A stretch of DNA of 64,000 nucleotides from Dama dama. Taxonomy: Eukaryota; Chordata; Mammalia; Artiodactyla; Cervidae. The position numbers and the translations under genes are program-made. The stretch lies in assembly GCF_033118175.1 (NCBI RefSeq), contig NC_083685.1, forward strand, positions 119,358,501 to 119,422,500. Reading direction: 5' to 3'. Shown piece after piece: positions 11,095-23,200 of the stretch (position 1 is the first letter of the stretch; each line of letters begins with the position of its first letter). Under the pieces are notes generated by a model, which was not told the DNA's origin, searched no databases, and saw only the letters and a list, made by a program, of their open reading frames with translations.

Positions 11095-12500
11095 ACAGTG
11101 AATGATGTGGGATTTGTGATCTCGGAAGATTTAGCCTCCCTGGACCAGGAACCAGGCTTGATCACTCAAGAGCTTTTGTGTAGCAGAAAAGAGCTGTTGT
11201 GTCCTTTTATTAAAAGGACAGAAAGCTTCTGCCCAGGGGCTCCGCATGCTAAGTGGCCCGGAGCTAGTGGGCGGGCGTCAGGGAGGGGCCTGACTTGGCC
11301 CTAGTGGCCGCCATGGCGGACAGCGGCCCCATGGGGGGTGCAGCAATGGAGGCCCCGGCCAACGGACCGGGGAATGGCGGCCCAGGGCCCAGAGTGTCTA
11401 TTTTCAGAGGCCCCTGGGGCTGCAGACGAGGGCTGCGACGAGGGCCCAGTGAGGCGCCAAAGTAAGGTCACGGTCAAGTATGACCGTAAGGAGCTACAGA
11501 AGCGCCTCAACCTGGAGGAGTGGATCCTAGAGCAGCTCACTCGCCTCTACGACTGCCAGGAGAGGAGATCCTGGAGCTGGAAATCGATGTGGATGAACTC
11601 CTGGACACAGAAGGCGATGATACCCGGGCTGCCAGGATCAAGGAGCAACTGATTGACTGTTACAAACCCACTGAGGCCTTCATCTGTGGCCTGCTGGACA
11701 AGATCCGGGGCATGCAGAAGCTGAGCACACCCCAGAAGAAGTAAGGGTCCTTGACCCAGCTGAACGGTGGCTCCCCAGGATAATCGCTGCCCCCGGACTT
11801 CATAGCAACAGCAATACCAGGGGTCCCCGCGGCCAGGCCCGGTGCCACGAGCAGGGCTCCCCGTGGCCCTGGCCCAGGGTCCTCTTCCCTGTGTCCTCAG
11901 TTTTCCATTTTTGGGGTTTTTTATTATTATTAAACTGATGGGACTTTTTGTGTTTTTATATTGACTGCAGCGTGGGCCCTTTAATAAAGCTAGGATGTGC
12001 CTTTGGTGCCAAAAAAAAAAGAGAAAGCTTCTGACAAAGACTTCAGAAGGGGGCCCCCACCCACGTCTTACAAGGCCTTATATGCTTTAACCAGACCCAC
12101 TCCCACAACACACACCTTAAATTAACAAGATTAGAATTAACAGTAGAAAGGTCTTACCAGACCCACTCCCACAACATACTTCTTAAGATAACAAGATTAG
12201 TCAGAAGGTTCTTGTTAAGGAGAAACATGCCCACAAGCAAGACACTTTGTTACATTGACTGATACAAAGCAATATAGGGGGGAAAAAAAAAAAAGGTGGT
12301 CCTTTTCTCCTCCTTGAGAGCCCCAGACCCCTTCCTCTTTCTCAAGGGCTCCAGACCCCTTTCTCCTCCTCGGGGACTCCAGACTTCTTATCAATCTGCC
12401 TCTCTTCATTTGATGTTCATCCATGTGGACATAAGTGGCTCTAGTGTTCGCTTCTTTCCTCTCTGGTGCTGCGTATCTGTCCATTGAAGGGTAGATGGAG
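11095..12500. mobile_element. LTR/ERV-like sequence split by a retrocopy
   Basis: The left part (about 11095-11231, with agatttagcctccctggacc and gatcactcaagagcttttgt) and the right part (12022-about 12500, with acaaagacttcagaag and ccagacccactcccacaaca) read as one continuous element once the PPP1R14B retrocopy and one copy of its duplicated target site are removed. The left text resembles bovine ERV LTR sequence from memory, but the family name is not certain. The right part holds a tandem duplication (12091-12156 and 12157-about 12198), each unit starting ccagacccactcccacaaca. Confidence 0.55.
11232..12021 (+). pseudogene. PPP1R14B: PPP1R14B processed pseudogene (retrocopy)
   Basis: Intronless copy of the mRNA for PPP1R14B (PHI-1), a small inhibitor of protein phosphatase 1. 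The start-like ATG is at 11313 in a good context; the stop-equivalent TAA is at 11742-11744. Recognisable coding blocks include VTVKYDRKEL, KRLNLEEWILEQLTRLYDCQ, LELEIDVDELL and KIRGMQKLSTPQKK. A +1 shift near 11400 and a one-base loss near 11563 (GAGGAGGAG has become GAGAGGAG) break the frame, so no intact protein is encoded. A 3' UTR with AATAAA near 11983 and an A-tract at 12011-12020 follow. Perfect 12-bp direct repeats agaaagcttctg at 11220-11231 and 12022-12033 mark L1-mediated insertion. The 5' UTR-like GC-rich leader is retained, so the copy is nearly full length. Confidence 0.95.
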
Positions 12501-12754
12501 ATGGAGTGCAACTCTTTTCCATGGGTAGCTAAATTCCCTGGACTTGCTTAGTACTTTTTATCTTTTAAAAGAAACTCTTTAATAACCCCACAGTAGACAG
12601 ACAGCTCACTGGATGCCCAGCCCCCAGTGGAGATACACTTGGTCACAGGGACACTGACAGCATTCCAAACGCATTCTGAGAAGTGGGGCCTACGCTGTAA
12701 AATGTAGAGGGTGTTTTCCCTCTTACAAATAGAAAGCTGGGTCTTAATACAGAA

Positions 12755-12950
12755 CAGATTAGTGCCTCTTGGGGGGGCTTTGTGTCCTGGGGGGCCCTGT
12801 GTCCCTGCAGGAGCTTCTGCTTGTCCTGAAGGGGGCTCTGTGCCTTGGGGCATCTGTGTCAGCTGTGTGTCTGTGGGTAGCTCTGGGTCCTGGGCTGGGG
12901 GGCAGTCTGTGTCCCTGTGGCGGGGGTCTCTCAATGGGGAGGTGGAGGGT
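12755..12950. repeat. Degenerate G/T-rich minisatellite-like tract
   Basis: Variants of tgtgtccctg/ctctgtgcc separated by G runs recur about every 20-30 bases (gggggctttgtgtcctgggg, ggccctgtgtccctg, gggggctctgtgccttgggg, cagtctgtgtccctgtgg). Probably an old tandem repeat; the unit is not exact. Confidence 0.5.
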
Positions 12951-12977
12951 GGGGTGGGAGAGTCTAGACATTCATTT

Positions 12978-13200
12978 ACGCTTGACTCTTGAACAACACA
13001 GGGGTTAGGGACGGCCGCCTTTCACACAGTAAAAACATCTGCGTCTAATTTATAGTCTTCCCTCTTATCCATGATATCTAGGGTTCTGCAGCTGTGGATC
13101 TAACCAACCAGGGTCGTGTAGGTAGGTAGGCCTGAGACGTATACTCTTGAAAAAAAAAATCTGCGTGTTAAGTGGCCCCGCATTGTTCAAGGATCATTTG
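12978..13200. mobile_element. Tigger-like (pogo) DNA transposon, internally deleted
   Basis: The left end reads ttgactcttgaacaacacag and the right end gcattgttcaaggatca, which are imperfect inverted repeats of the Tigger type. Internal pieces such as ctgcagctgtggatctaacc and aaaaatctgcg-tgttaagtggccccg match the recalled Tigger family. It carries no transposase open frame. Confidence 0.7.
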
Positions 13201-13439
13201 TGCTTCCATTTCTTCACTTCCACCCATTTTGCTCTTTTCGCGAACATTTTACTAGCACACCTGTTAAAAACTCCACAAAGCATTGTTATTTATACTGAGA
13301 TACTTATCCTTTTATCAATTAAAAATAAGAAAATCTCTTACGTTAATTTGCATGATTTCCGGGGGGACAGGCTTGAGTTAGTGTGAGAGTCTGGGTCCTG
13401 CCTGCTCCTGAGGTTTGAGGGGAAAGGCTAGGGTACCCA

Positions 13440-14230
13440 GTCAGGTGGTTCCCGCCCTCAGCCCCGCGCTCCAGAGATGCGACCCCGCCTCTCAGGTCAG
13501 GCCCCGCCCCCAAGCCGAGTCGACTCTCCCTCTTCGGACGCGGCCCCGCCCCCCCCGTAGACGTGACGCTCTCGGCGTTCCCTCCCCGCCCGGCAGGCCG
13601 CGGGTGGATTGCTCGGCGCTCCGCGGTTCCCTGGCTGCGCGCGCAGGCGGTGGGCCTTTCGCTTCCGGCCGCGGCAGCGTCGGCGCTGGCCGGACGGATC
13701 CCAGCGGTCGACCTCCCGGAGCGGCATGCGGCGCTGAGGCGCGGTGGATCCCGCGGCGCCATGAACCTCCTGCCCTGCAACCCGCACGGCAACGGGCTGC
13801 TCTATGCCGGCTTCAACCAGGACCATGGTGAGGAGAGCCCGTCAGTGGCCCCGGCCCCCCCCTGCCGCCGTTTCGCCTCCGAGCGGGGTCCCGCCCTCAG
13901 CCCTGCGGTGGCGTCCTCACCGGGTTCAGGCCTCTTCCCCTGCCCCCAGCGTTCTCTCCCCTGCCCCTGAAGCCGCCCTCCTCCCCCAGGCCTCCCCTCT
14001 CCCCCCGGCCCAGGCCGCTTCCCCTCCGCCCTGACCCCCCACCCCCATCTAGGTCGGACAGTGATGGGATTTTCCGGGGTGGCGTCGGTTCTTTCTTGCC
14101 GGTTTAGGGTCCCCAGCGGCCAGGATGGGGTCGCATCGAGGTGGGAATGCCCCTGCAGGCCCAGGACCTCGTCCGCGAAGGTCCTCACCGTTTCTGCTGA
14201 TTGTCGTAGAATATGCCGCGGACTCACACT
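13440..14230. promoter_or_regulatory. WDR45B: CpG island / WDR45B promoter region
   Basis: Abrupt rise in GC and CpG around the first coding exon, with many cgcg/ccgc/gcgg words (ctccgcggttccctggctgc, gaggcgcggtggatcccgcg). No TATA box was seen, which is normal for a housekeeping promoter. The transcription start is probably within about 200 bp upstream of the ATG at 13761, but it cannot be fixed here. Long open frames on both strands in this interval are base-composition artefacts. Confidence 0.85.
13761..13827 (+). CDS. WDR45B: WDR45B coding exon 1
   Basis: ATG in context gcggcgccatga, inside the CpG island; the only start giving the conserved N-terminus. Encodes residues 1-22 and the first base of Gly23. 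Donor gtgagg. Confidence 0.97.
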
Positions 14231-17200
14231 TTTTTTCTTTTGTTGGGTGGCAACCGGACTCTTCAGCCCGGCTTTTGGGGAGATGGCCTTTTTCGCCTTT
14301 CTGAAATCTTGCGTGATGCGGGACTGCGCCCCACTCTAGCCCAGGGAGGGGGACCCGCGTCGGTTCTGAGGGTTCGCTTTGGAAGCCAGTTTGAAGAGGA
14401 TCCAGAAGCAGGAACTGCAGGATCTGTGTCTCTGGAGCCAGTTTGGGGTAGAGTTACGTAGGCCGGGCAGGGGTCGCCCAGCTGTGTCAGCGCCTGGGCG
14501 CGTGGGGTGGTGGCTCCAAGGTTCTGACTGTAGGGCCCCGGGAGAGTAAAGTGTGTTCTGGGAACCAAGGCTAGGCCGGGATTTCCTTCAGGGAGGAGCC
14601 CTTAAGGGCGGGAAGAGTTCTTGGAGGGGTGGAGTTGGACGAGGGGGAAAATGTGGGATGCGGGCGGCTGAGCTGGGGACCGCAGGGGTTGTGGGGTCCG
14701 CTTTGGGGGCCAGAAGTTGGGGATCAAGCAGTGTGTGGCTGAACGCTTTGGATTTGTATTTCCAGAGGAGGGCCAGTAGTAGGTTTCTTAAAAGGTTTCG
14801 ATAGTTGAAAACTCATTAAGGAGTTTAGCAACTTCTTAAGAAATGTGCTTTCAATGGAAAGAAGTGACTGATTAATATTAAGGGCAGGAAGAGGCAGTCC
14901 TAAAAAACAAACACGGAAACACAAAGCTTACTGACTCTGTGGCCTTTAAATCCAAGATCTATACCCACACGACTGAGCGACTAAGCACACATACCTGTCT
15001 TAGGGCCAGATGAGGAATCCTTGTACTAGGTTTTGGTATAATAATTGAGGCTCACAATAAAGTTAATTATTTTAGAAACCAGTGAAGTTTATAATGTTTT
15101 TATAAAGGTTTCATCAAAGATTATTTAGAAAATACAGCTCTGGCTTTTAAGTGGATATATTTCAGTTTTCTGAAAAATACACTCTCACTTTTGTAAAACC
15201 ACCTCATTTGGTTGTAATAGTTAAAAGGAAAACTTACAGTGTTGCTGAAAAAAAAAATGCATTTATACTTAACCTTCTGCTTACCCTTAGCTTAATTCCC
15301 TATAATGTAAATGTATGCCAGGTTGTGGAGTTCATTACATTTTGTTTTTATATTGACTTTTAATTTTTACTCAGCATTTTTAGTACTCTCATTGAAACTT
15401 TAGCTTTAGAAACCTTTGCTCATAACTTTAAATTGTTCAAACTTTTGACTTATCTTCTCCCAAAGATAAATTGTATTACAGTTTTGAGATTCTGAAGTGT
15501 TGATATGTGTGCGTTTTCTATAATCTGGCTGCCGTTTTTCTTTCTCTTCCTGTGGGAAACAGAAGGTTTGAGTGGATACACTTCTGTAGACTAGATTGTC
15601 TTGCTGGGACCTAGTCTGAGGCCACAGACTGACTTCTCTGGCTCACTTGGCTATGGATCTGGAGTGTAGGTGAAGAACACTTGTGTATGGCGTGCACGTG
15701 GTTTGTGTGTAGAAGAATGCCCTTCAGTGATTCTGATGCCCTGTTGCCAGTCGGCTTTCTCTGCACTGTGCTTGATCACTCGCTGTTGGCTTGAGGACTT
15801 CTCTGTGGGGAAAAGTTTCATTAAGATAGCAAGGACGGGAAGGTTCATGCCAACTGTTGTGTGATAACCAACTAAAATCAGCTAATTTATTTCTCCCATC
15901 CTGCAAAATAGCAAGGATAATGCCTAGCCTTCTTAGAGAGTGGTTTCCAGTCTTGTGTTTGTAGGACTTTTTTTCTAGCTTTTTACTGATGTGCATTCCT
16001 CTTACAGAAAAGTGCATGTATCCTAAGTATTCAGCTTCGTGAATTTTTCAAACTGAACACACCTTCCACAGCACTCAGGTTAAGAAACCAAATACCTTGG
16101 CACCCTGTGCTCCTTCGGGCCACTCTCCCAGTCTGACTTCTAGCGACATAGATTAGTTTTGCCTGTCTGTACTGTATTTTGTTTCTGGCTTTTTTATTCA
16201 GTATCGTGCTTGCAAGAGCTTTTTTCCCGTACTGTTGAGTATAATTGTAGGTCATCCTCATTGGTGCACTATTTCTTTGTGTGACTACATCACAGTTGGT
16301 TTGTCCGTTCAACCTTTGGTAGGCATTTGGGTAGGTTCCCAGTTTGGGGCCATTTCGAGCATGCGGGTGCTGCTGTGATCATTCTGTTACCTGTCTTAGT
16401 GAATGTGTGTTGTCATTTTTACAAGGCTTGTACACCTAGGAGTAGAATCGACAGTGGCCGTCATGCAGACAGTTTTCCGCAGTGGTTGTCCTGGCTTGCC
16501 CTCCATTCCCATGCCTCTCTGCACACTCATTTTGGCCTTTTTGGCCATTTTGGTGGATGTTTAGTAGATCTCGTTGTGGTGTATGTGTGAGATTGTATTT
16601 GCATTTCCCTGATTCTGTAGGTTTATTAAGCATATTCTCTTTTGTGAAGCGTCCAGATCTTTTGCTCATTTTTCTATTGGGTTGTTTGCCTTTTTCTTAA
16701 TGGATTTATAGGGATTGTTTGTGTATTTTATACAAGTCTTGTCAGAAATATGTGTGTTCTGGCGAAGACAAGTAAGATTGGTGTAGGCTTAAAACTTGTG
16801 GAAGGTGTAATAGTTGAGAAACAAAAGGAGAACTTTCGACTTTTGTATTATTTCCATATTTTCCAGAAAGCCAAGCTCTGATTCTTCTGTCCAGATTACA
16901 TGATTCCAGTAACACAAAGAGAGAGTTACAGCCCAGAATAAGAGATAATAAGTAACATTGCACTTTCGAGTGAGTGTCAGACTCCAGGCCCAGTTAAAGT
17001 TCATTTCAGAGCCTGAGAGTTAATTACAGAACAGACTCCAACTTCTGGGAAAGCTGTTAAGGTCCTTATAGTTTTCTGCCTCACTTGGACAAAAAATAGA
17101 AGCATGCTTTTCACATTGTGGGGATGGAGTGGTTGATAGAATAGAATAATGTCATTCCAGTGCTGGAACACGGATCAAAACCAGAAGAGACTCTGAGGGC

Positions 17201-20200
17201 GGCTTTGGCTTTCAGGTCAGTGATGTGTTGAGCTGAGGGTCCAGCCACTGCAGCTTGTCTTGGGAAAAGAAATGGAAAGTTTGGTGTTTCTTTCTGGTCA
17301 CAAGTTTCATATGAGCCAGCAGTCGAACTTGGTGGTGTTGACAGAGATTAATGTGATCTTGATTACACTTAGGCAAGTGAAGTCCAGATCACAGGGTCAT
17401 CTTAAAACTTGAGTGCTTCCTTCACTTCCTCACAGCATTTTCAGCTGGACCATTAACAGTCTGGTGTGTGACTTGGGGATGGTGACTGAGATGGGTTTAG
17501 GGTGTTAGGGTTAGTTCCAGGTGGGAATGAGGTCATGGAGACCTCAAGCTGCCTTCTAACTAAAAGACCATCCATGCTAGCGCTTCCACCCCTTCTCTAA
17601 CTGGATGTGTCCCTCCTGCTGAGGTGGCCTGCTTTGTGGCTGTCCTCTTGGACCCTCTTGTTTGTTGTTGCCTCTCTAGGGCTTAGGGCCTGATACAGCC
17701 CTGGAGAGGTGTGTTGGGAACGGGGAGGCCAGTGGTGGGCATTAGAGGCTGGAGTTGAGGGACATGTGGGGTGGCAGAGTGGCTGGTTCCGTAGCTGGTG
17801 AGCCCCTCTTGCAGGAGTTAAGTGTTGGAGCAGAGAGCCTGGTCCATGGGATGCCAGAAGGGCCCTGCGGAGGTAAGTGGAGTAACGTGCAAACCCTCTG
17901 ATAGCAGTCCATGAGGCAAGTCATCGTGACACATGCAGACCACATCCGTGTGGCCTGAGCATCCACGAGAGTTCCTCAGAGAGGCCACTGTCTCTGGACC
18001 CCTTGCATGTGCTGCTCCAGGCCTGGGGTCTTCAGCTGAGACCCCAGTGAGGTGATTAATTTGTCTCTCTCACACTTTAGGATGCTTTGCATGTGGGATG
18101 GAAAATGGATTCCGAGTCTATAACACCGATCCACTGAAGGAGAAAGAGAAGCAAGGTGAGAGTGACACATTTCTTGGTTTCTGCCCGTCTCCAGTTCTCA
18201 GGATCTAGGTACTGTCTCTCAGACTGGAGCGGAGTGGGCTGTGAGAGGTGGTTGTTCATGGCCCCGTCAGCCTGGATGCAGCTCTGCTCTTCCTCGTGCT
18301 GAGCTTCTGTGAGTGCTGGGCTCTATGGACTGGGCGCAGTATGATTCAGTGGGTACTGGTGACTGGTGACCCCAGCACCTGCTGGCCCTGCTGAGAGAGT
18401 CAGGTGTGGTTGTGCTGGCCTCTTCGTGCTTCCTGTCCAACGTGAAGCTGTAGGGAGCTGAAGTGAGGGCTTTAGATATAGCAGGTAGGACTTTGACTCT
18501 TAAAATAACTCTTTCTTCAAAAATACTATTGTGGCAATAAATTATAGTTGCTTTTGTTTTCTTATTTCAGTGTCTTTTTTTTTTTTTTTTAATTTCAGTG
18601 TCTTAAATTATGTTTTCATGGAATACAAGTTTTCACAAGCTGAAATCAGGAATTCTTTTGGTAAAATAAAATAATGGTGGTCCTTTTCCCATTTGTCAGG
18701 AAAAATGTGTAATTTAACGGGTAGAATTTTCCCATTTGCTTCTTTCCTACATATTTTTCTTAAGTGACTCCTGGTCCTTTTTTTTTTTTTTTTCCTTAAG
18801 TGACTCCTGGTCCTTACCTGCCAACAGATGAACAAATCTCAGATAAACCATAAACAGCGAGAAACCTCCTTTTTCTTCCTGCAGTTATGGTTTTGGTTTT
18901 TATTCAGTGTGCAAGTTATATTTTCTGATGCAAGAACCGTTTCTCACCTGTAAGAGGAAGTCACTGCATTCTTATGCTCCCCTATCAGCCCCCTTCTGTT
19001 TTGACAACTAATAGTCACATCAGGGATTTTCAGAAAAATTTTTTTTTTCAGCAGTGAAACCTCTTTGTCAAGTAAAATCTTCTATACAACCCTGGTATGT
19101 AAAACAGCAAGTGATACTTTATTTCTAGGAGTTTATTTTGTAAGCTGAAGTCTGTTCAGTTCAGTCCCTCAGTCATCCCGACTGCAGCACGCCAGGCTTC
19201 TGTGTCCATTACCAATCCCGGAGCTTACTCAGACTCATGTCCATTGAGTCAGTGATGCTGAAGTCTGTAATTTTTATTTATTAGAGAAAGACCAGGGTAG
19301 CCAGGTGGTAAAAGGCTCAGACTCTGGACCCACACTGTTTAGATCCCAGTCCCGCTCTTCTCCATATCAGGTGGCTGCGAGATATGGGGCAGGAGTACCC
19401 TTGGGCAGGTTACTCACCTTCTCTTGGCCTCAGTTTCTTTTTGTGTAAAAGTGAAAATGTTAACTGCCTACCTCTTAAGTTTATTGTAAAGATGGATGAA
19501 TTAGGATGAGGGAGACACACGGGCTAGTGGCAGCACACACACTGAAAGTGCTTTGTAAGCTTATTTGCTCGTCATTGGTACAGCAGTGTGACCTTTAAAG
19601 AGTGGGTCTTTGGAATTAATGAGGGTTATAGGCGATGGTGGGAGTCTCCTCTCGGTCTTCTGTGCTTCTGACTTCTATTTAATTTGGTTAGGTTGCATCG
19701 TAAATTAAGACAGCTCTGTTTTATACAGAAAAATAGTTCCAAAGTATTTTGAAACAGCTTGCCTTGCGAATTTCCAGATGCTTTTTACCTAAATTGACCT
19801 AGAAGCTTAGGAACTAGACTTCAGTGTCAAAGTTGAATCATTAGCGGCATATTAAAAGTTGCTTCCTAAGTAATGAAATGTTTACAGTGACTCTAGGATT
19901 TCTTATAACAGTAAGTTAAAACAAGAAGTATCTCAGCCCTCAGGAAGGCTTGCTATGGTCATGTCGCAGTGCTGTGTCTGTTCCCTGTCCCTGCTCAGCT
20001 GCACTGTGTCTGGGTCATACTGTCTCTGAGCTTCGCTTGTGAATTTTGTACTTGCCAGGGATCCAGCAGGGCCATGTGGTGCTTACTGATGGCGTCTTTA
20101 AGGACTCCACCTACATATGCCTGCAGGCTGGTCCGCTGCTTTATTTCTGGCAGCGAACTCAAAAACAGGCAGAAGACTTGACCTTGTTCCTATTTTATCG

Positions 20201-23200
20201 TCGAGATTTGCTTTCCTGTATGAGAAAGGAAGTGTGCCTGCATTGGAGGGTCATTCCCAGATCTGGGCTTTCAGGTTTGTCTGCGCTGTGACCGTGGCTC
20301 TGCGTAGGGGGACTGCACGACAGGCTGTGATCCGCCGGCATCTTGCAGTCACACCCACTGCTGGATGGAGCTGGCAGTGCCAGGAAGCTGTCTTGGGCAT
20401 CCTGGGTCCCCTGCACAGAGCCGAGTGGCTTCCTCAGGAGGAGTGGGCACCCTGGGAGCACAGCCTGTGTGGCGTTCTCACTAGGGTGCTGCAGGGCCAG
20501 AGTGTAGGACTCTGATTCACGTACATCACACACACATCCAAGCATATCCTGGCAAGAAGGTTCAAGTCATAATTTGAATAAAGATGTGTCAGGAGTAATA
20601 CATTTGGATAAAATTATATCTAAGTGGTTATAAAAATAAAAGGAGTACTAAAAAAGTTAACTCCAGTCTACATTTAGAAACACAACCCTCCCACATTCCA
20701 AAGGTGACTAGAACTTCTGTAGCCCACGCTCAATGAACTTGCAAGGTCCTTAAGACCCTTGTCTTCGGCGCTGCCTGACTCCTCTTACACACCACCAGCA
20801 CTCACACATGTAACGTGGGCAGCCGTGTGGGGGGAGCAGAGGGCACACGGAGGCCTGGATGGGATGACTCGTGACAGACGGGACAGCAGCTGAGGCCACT
20901 TGTTTCTGAGCCCACTAAGCTGGGCTGGAGGATGCAGTGATGAGTAATGTGGGCAGGGTCCTTGGTGAGACCACCCAGTGACTGGAAATAACAGGTGACC
21001 TGTCTGCACACGGTCCATGATGCTGCCCAGTTCAGCACCTGCCTGACCTGCCAGTCTTTCAGGGTCTTACCCGTGGCCCGTCATCCTCCAATTTCAGAGC
21101 AGGTCGTGTGGGCTCCATGCCCTGTGTGGTCAGTCAGTCCAGCAGGTGAGGTGGAGGGGGCTGAGCTGATTGTGGGTGTAGGGGGAATGGGGTTGTGTCC
21201 AAATTTGTGATGACTCTGGGGAGGGTGTGGAAAGGCACACTCCTAGCCTTGATGGTACAAGTTTAAATTGGTAGAACCTTTTTGTAGAAAAATTTGACAG
21301 ATGTTTCATTTTTTATATTTGCGCACATACACGCATACTCTGATCCAACAATCACACTTAAAGGATTTTATCTGAAGGAAAAAATTGGGAAAAAGACAGT
21401 AGATGCTGTGGTACCTGTGACGTGAGGGTACAGCTGTGACGCAAAGAGTGAATAAGTTGGAAAATAGTATGATGGTGCCGTTGGTTTGAGTTCAGTAGTA
21501 CACACATGATCTCCTTCACAGCTGTTCCTACATTATGCTTTTCTGTGTTGTTTTATTTTTATAGTGATAATATGTGATTTGTAGGATGTGAAATAATTAA
21601 GCTATTTCTATTAAAAGAAAACGCCTGGGAAATAGGAAAGAAGCACGTGAGGGTTGCAGGGCAGATGCCGTGTGAAGAGGCTGGAGGCTAGTGTCACGCT
21701 GGAGGGCTGAGTTCTGCCCCATCATCAGTGGAGTGGAGGTTAAGCCAACACTCAGGATGTCCCTCTCCCCCATTTTCTTTCAGTTTCTGTGTGTGTGTGT
21801 GTGTTTATTTTGGCCAAGCTGCTTGTGGGATCTTAGGTCCCAGCCAGGGATTGAACCCAAGGCCTTGGCAGTTGAGAGCTCGGAGTCCTAACCACTGAAC
21901 CACCAGGGAATCCCTCCAGTTTATCATTTTTTGAGGCAGATCCTCTTGGAAGAGTGGGACATGTCAGGTATTGATTTGTGCCTGAAACTTTCATTGGTCA
22001 AAGTTTCCTGGGAGCCTGTCTTGTGTTCTCCATCTCTCCGTAATTTTAGTCTGCTGCACAGCCAGCCACTGGGCCTGGCTGCTTTTAGAGACATGGGTGT
22101 GTCTCTGCTTTTTCCGCCAATTGGTGACCCCTGTGGATCTTTCAGGACCAGCCCTTGGGGCCTGGGGTTCGGGGGCTCTAGTGGCAACCTTGGGCTTCCT
22201 TTCAGGAGGACCCCCTCCTCTCCAACTACTTGTGGGCTGTGGCCCTTGGTTTGGGGGAGCTAAAAGTCCTCTGATTCTCCTGGAGTTAGGAGTCTTGCCC
22301 TTGATTGCTTCTGCTCTTCCCAGGAAAGCCTCTCGTTTCTCTTTCCCCACCTCACTGGTTGATGCTGAAGAATCTGCTCTTCTCTCTTTCCAAAGTTAAA
22401 TCCCAGAGACCATGACTGTTTCCAGTTGTTAAAACTGCTTCTCTGTCTTAATCCTTAACCCTTAGCATCTTTGTAATCTTGACATTAATTAAAAAAAAAA
22501 AAAATCAAAATATAAGCCATAAATTAGGCATCCAGGTAATACAAAATAATTCTGATTTCATGTAACACTGTTTTTGTTGTTGTTAGAAAGAGGCTTAGAG
22601 AAAAGTCACAACCTCTATCATTTAAATTAAAATTTAAAAAAAAAACACCTTTGAAACAGAATGTAATTTCCTTTTAACAGAAATTTTTGGTGATTTCTTC
22701 GTGTGAAGTACATCAGTTTTTGTTTTTTTCCGATTGGTTCACTGTGCCCAGGTCACATTTCTGAGGCTGTTGTGCCTCCTGGCATTTCTTTATTCTCCCG
22801 TTAGCTTGGTCAGATCTTGAAAGTGCCTCACTGGTTTTAGAACTTGAGAAGACTTACGACTGACAAATCCAACATTAATAAGTTTGAAGTCTCAGTGCTC
22901 ATGTAGTGTTGTTGATATTAGTCTTAAAACATTCTCCCTTGGTTGGATAGTATTTTAAAAATGTATTAGTTACCCCTTGGCATCATTTACAGGTTTCTCC
23001 TGATATATTTGATTCTAGAACTTACAAACTGCACTGAGGAAATAATTGCATTCCTAACAGACCCCCAGAACTCTTCATCTTGCAGAACTCTGTCCCCATT
23101 AGATACTGACTGCCCACCCCCAGCCACCATCATCCTACTTCCTATCTTCATGAATTTGTCTAGTCTAGGGACCTCATATAAGTAGACTCATGCAGTATTT

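Noticed and set aside
12091..12198. Tandem ccagacccactccc units considered as a CRISPR-like or satellite array
   Set aside because: Only two diverged copies, inside an LTR-like element; no regular spacing.
13343..14227. Open frames of up to 149 codons on both strands in the CpG island
   Set aside because: High GC removes stop codons. The proteins are Arg/Pro/Ala-rich noise, and the true first exon is only 67 coding bases.
20046..20545. Cluster of overlapping frames (81-132 codons) in WDR45B intron 2
   Set aside because: Considered as a hidden exon or retrocopy. No recognisable protein, poly(A) tail, TSD or consistent frame was found.
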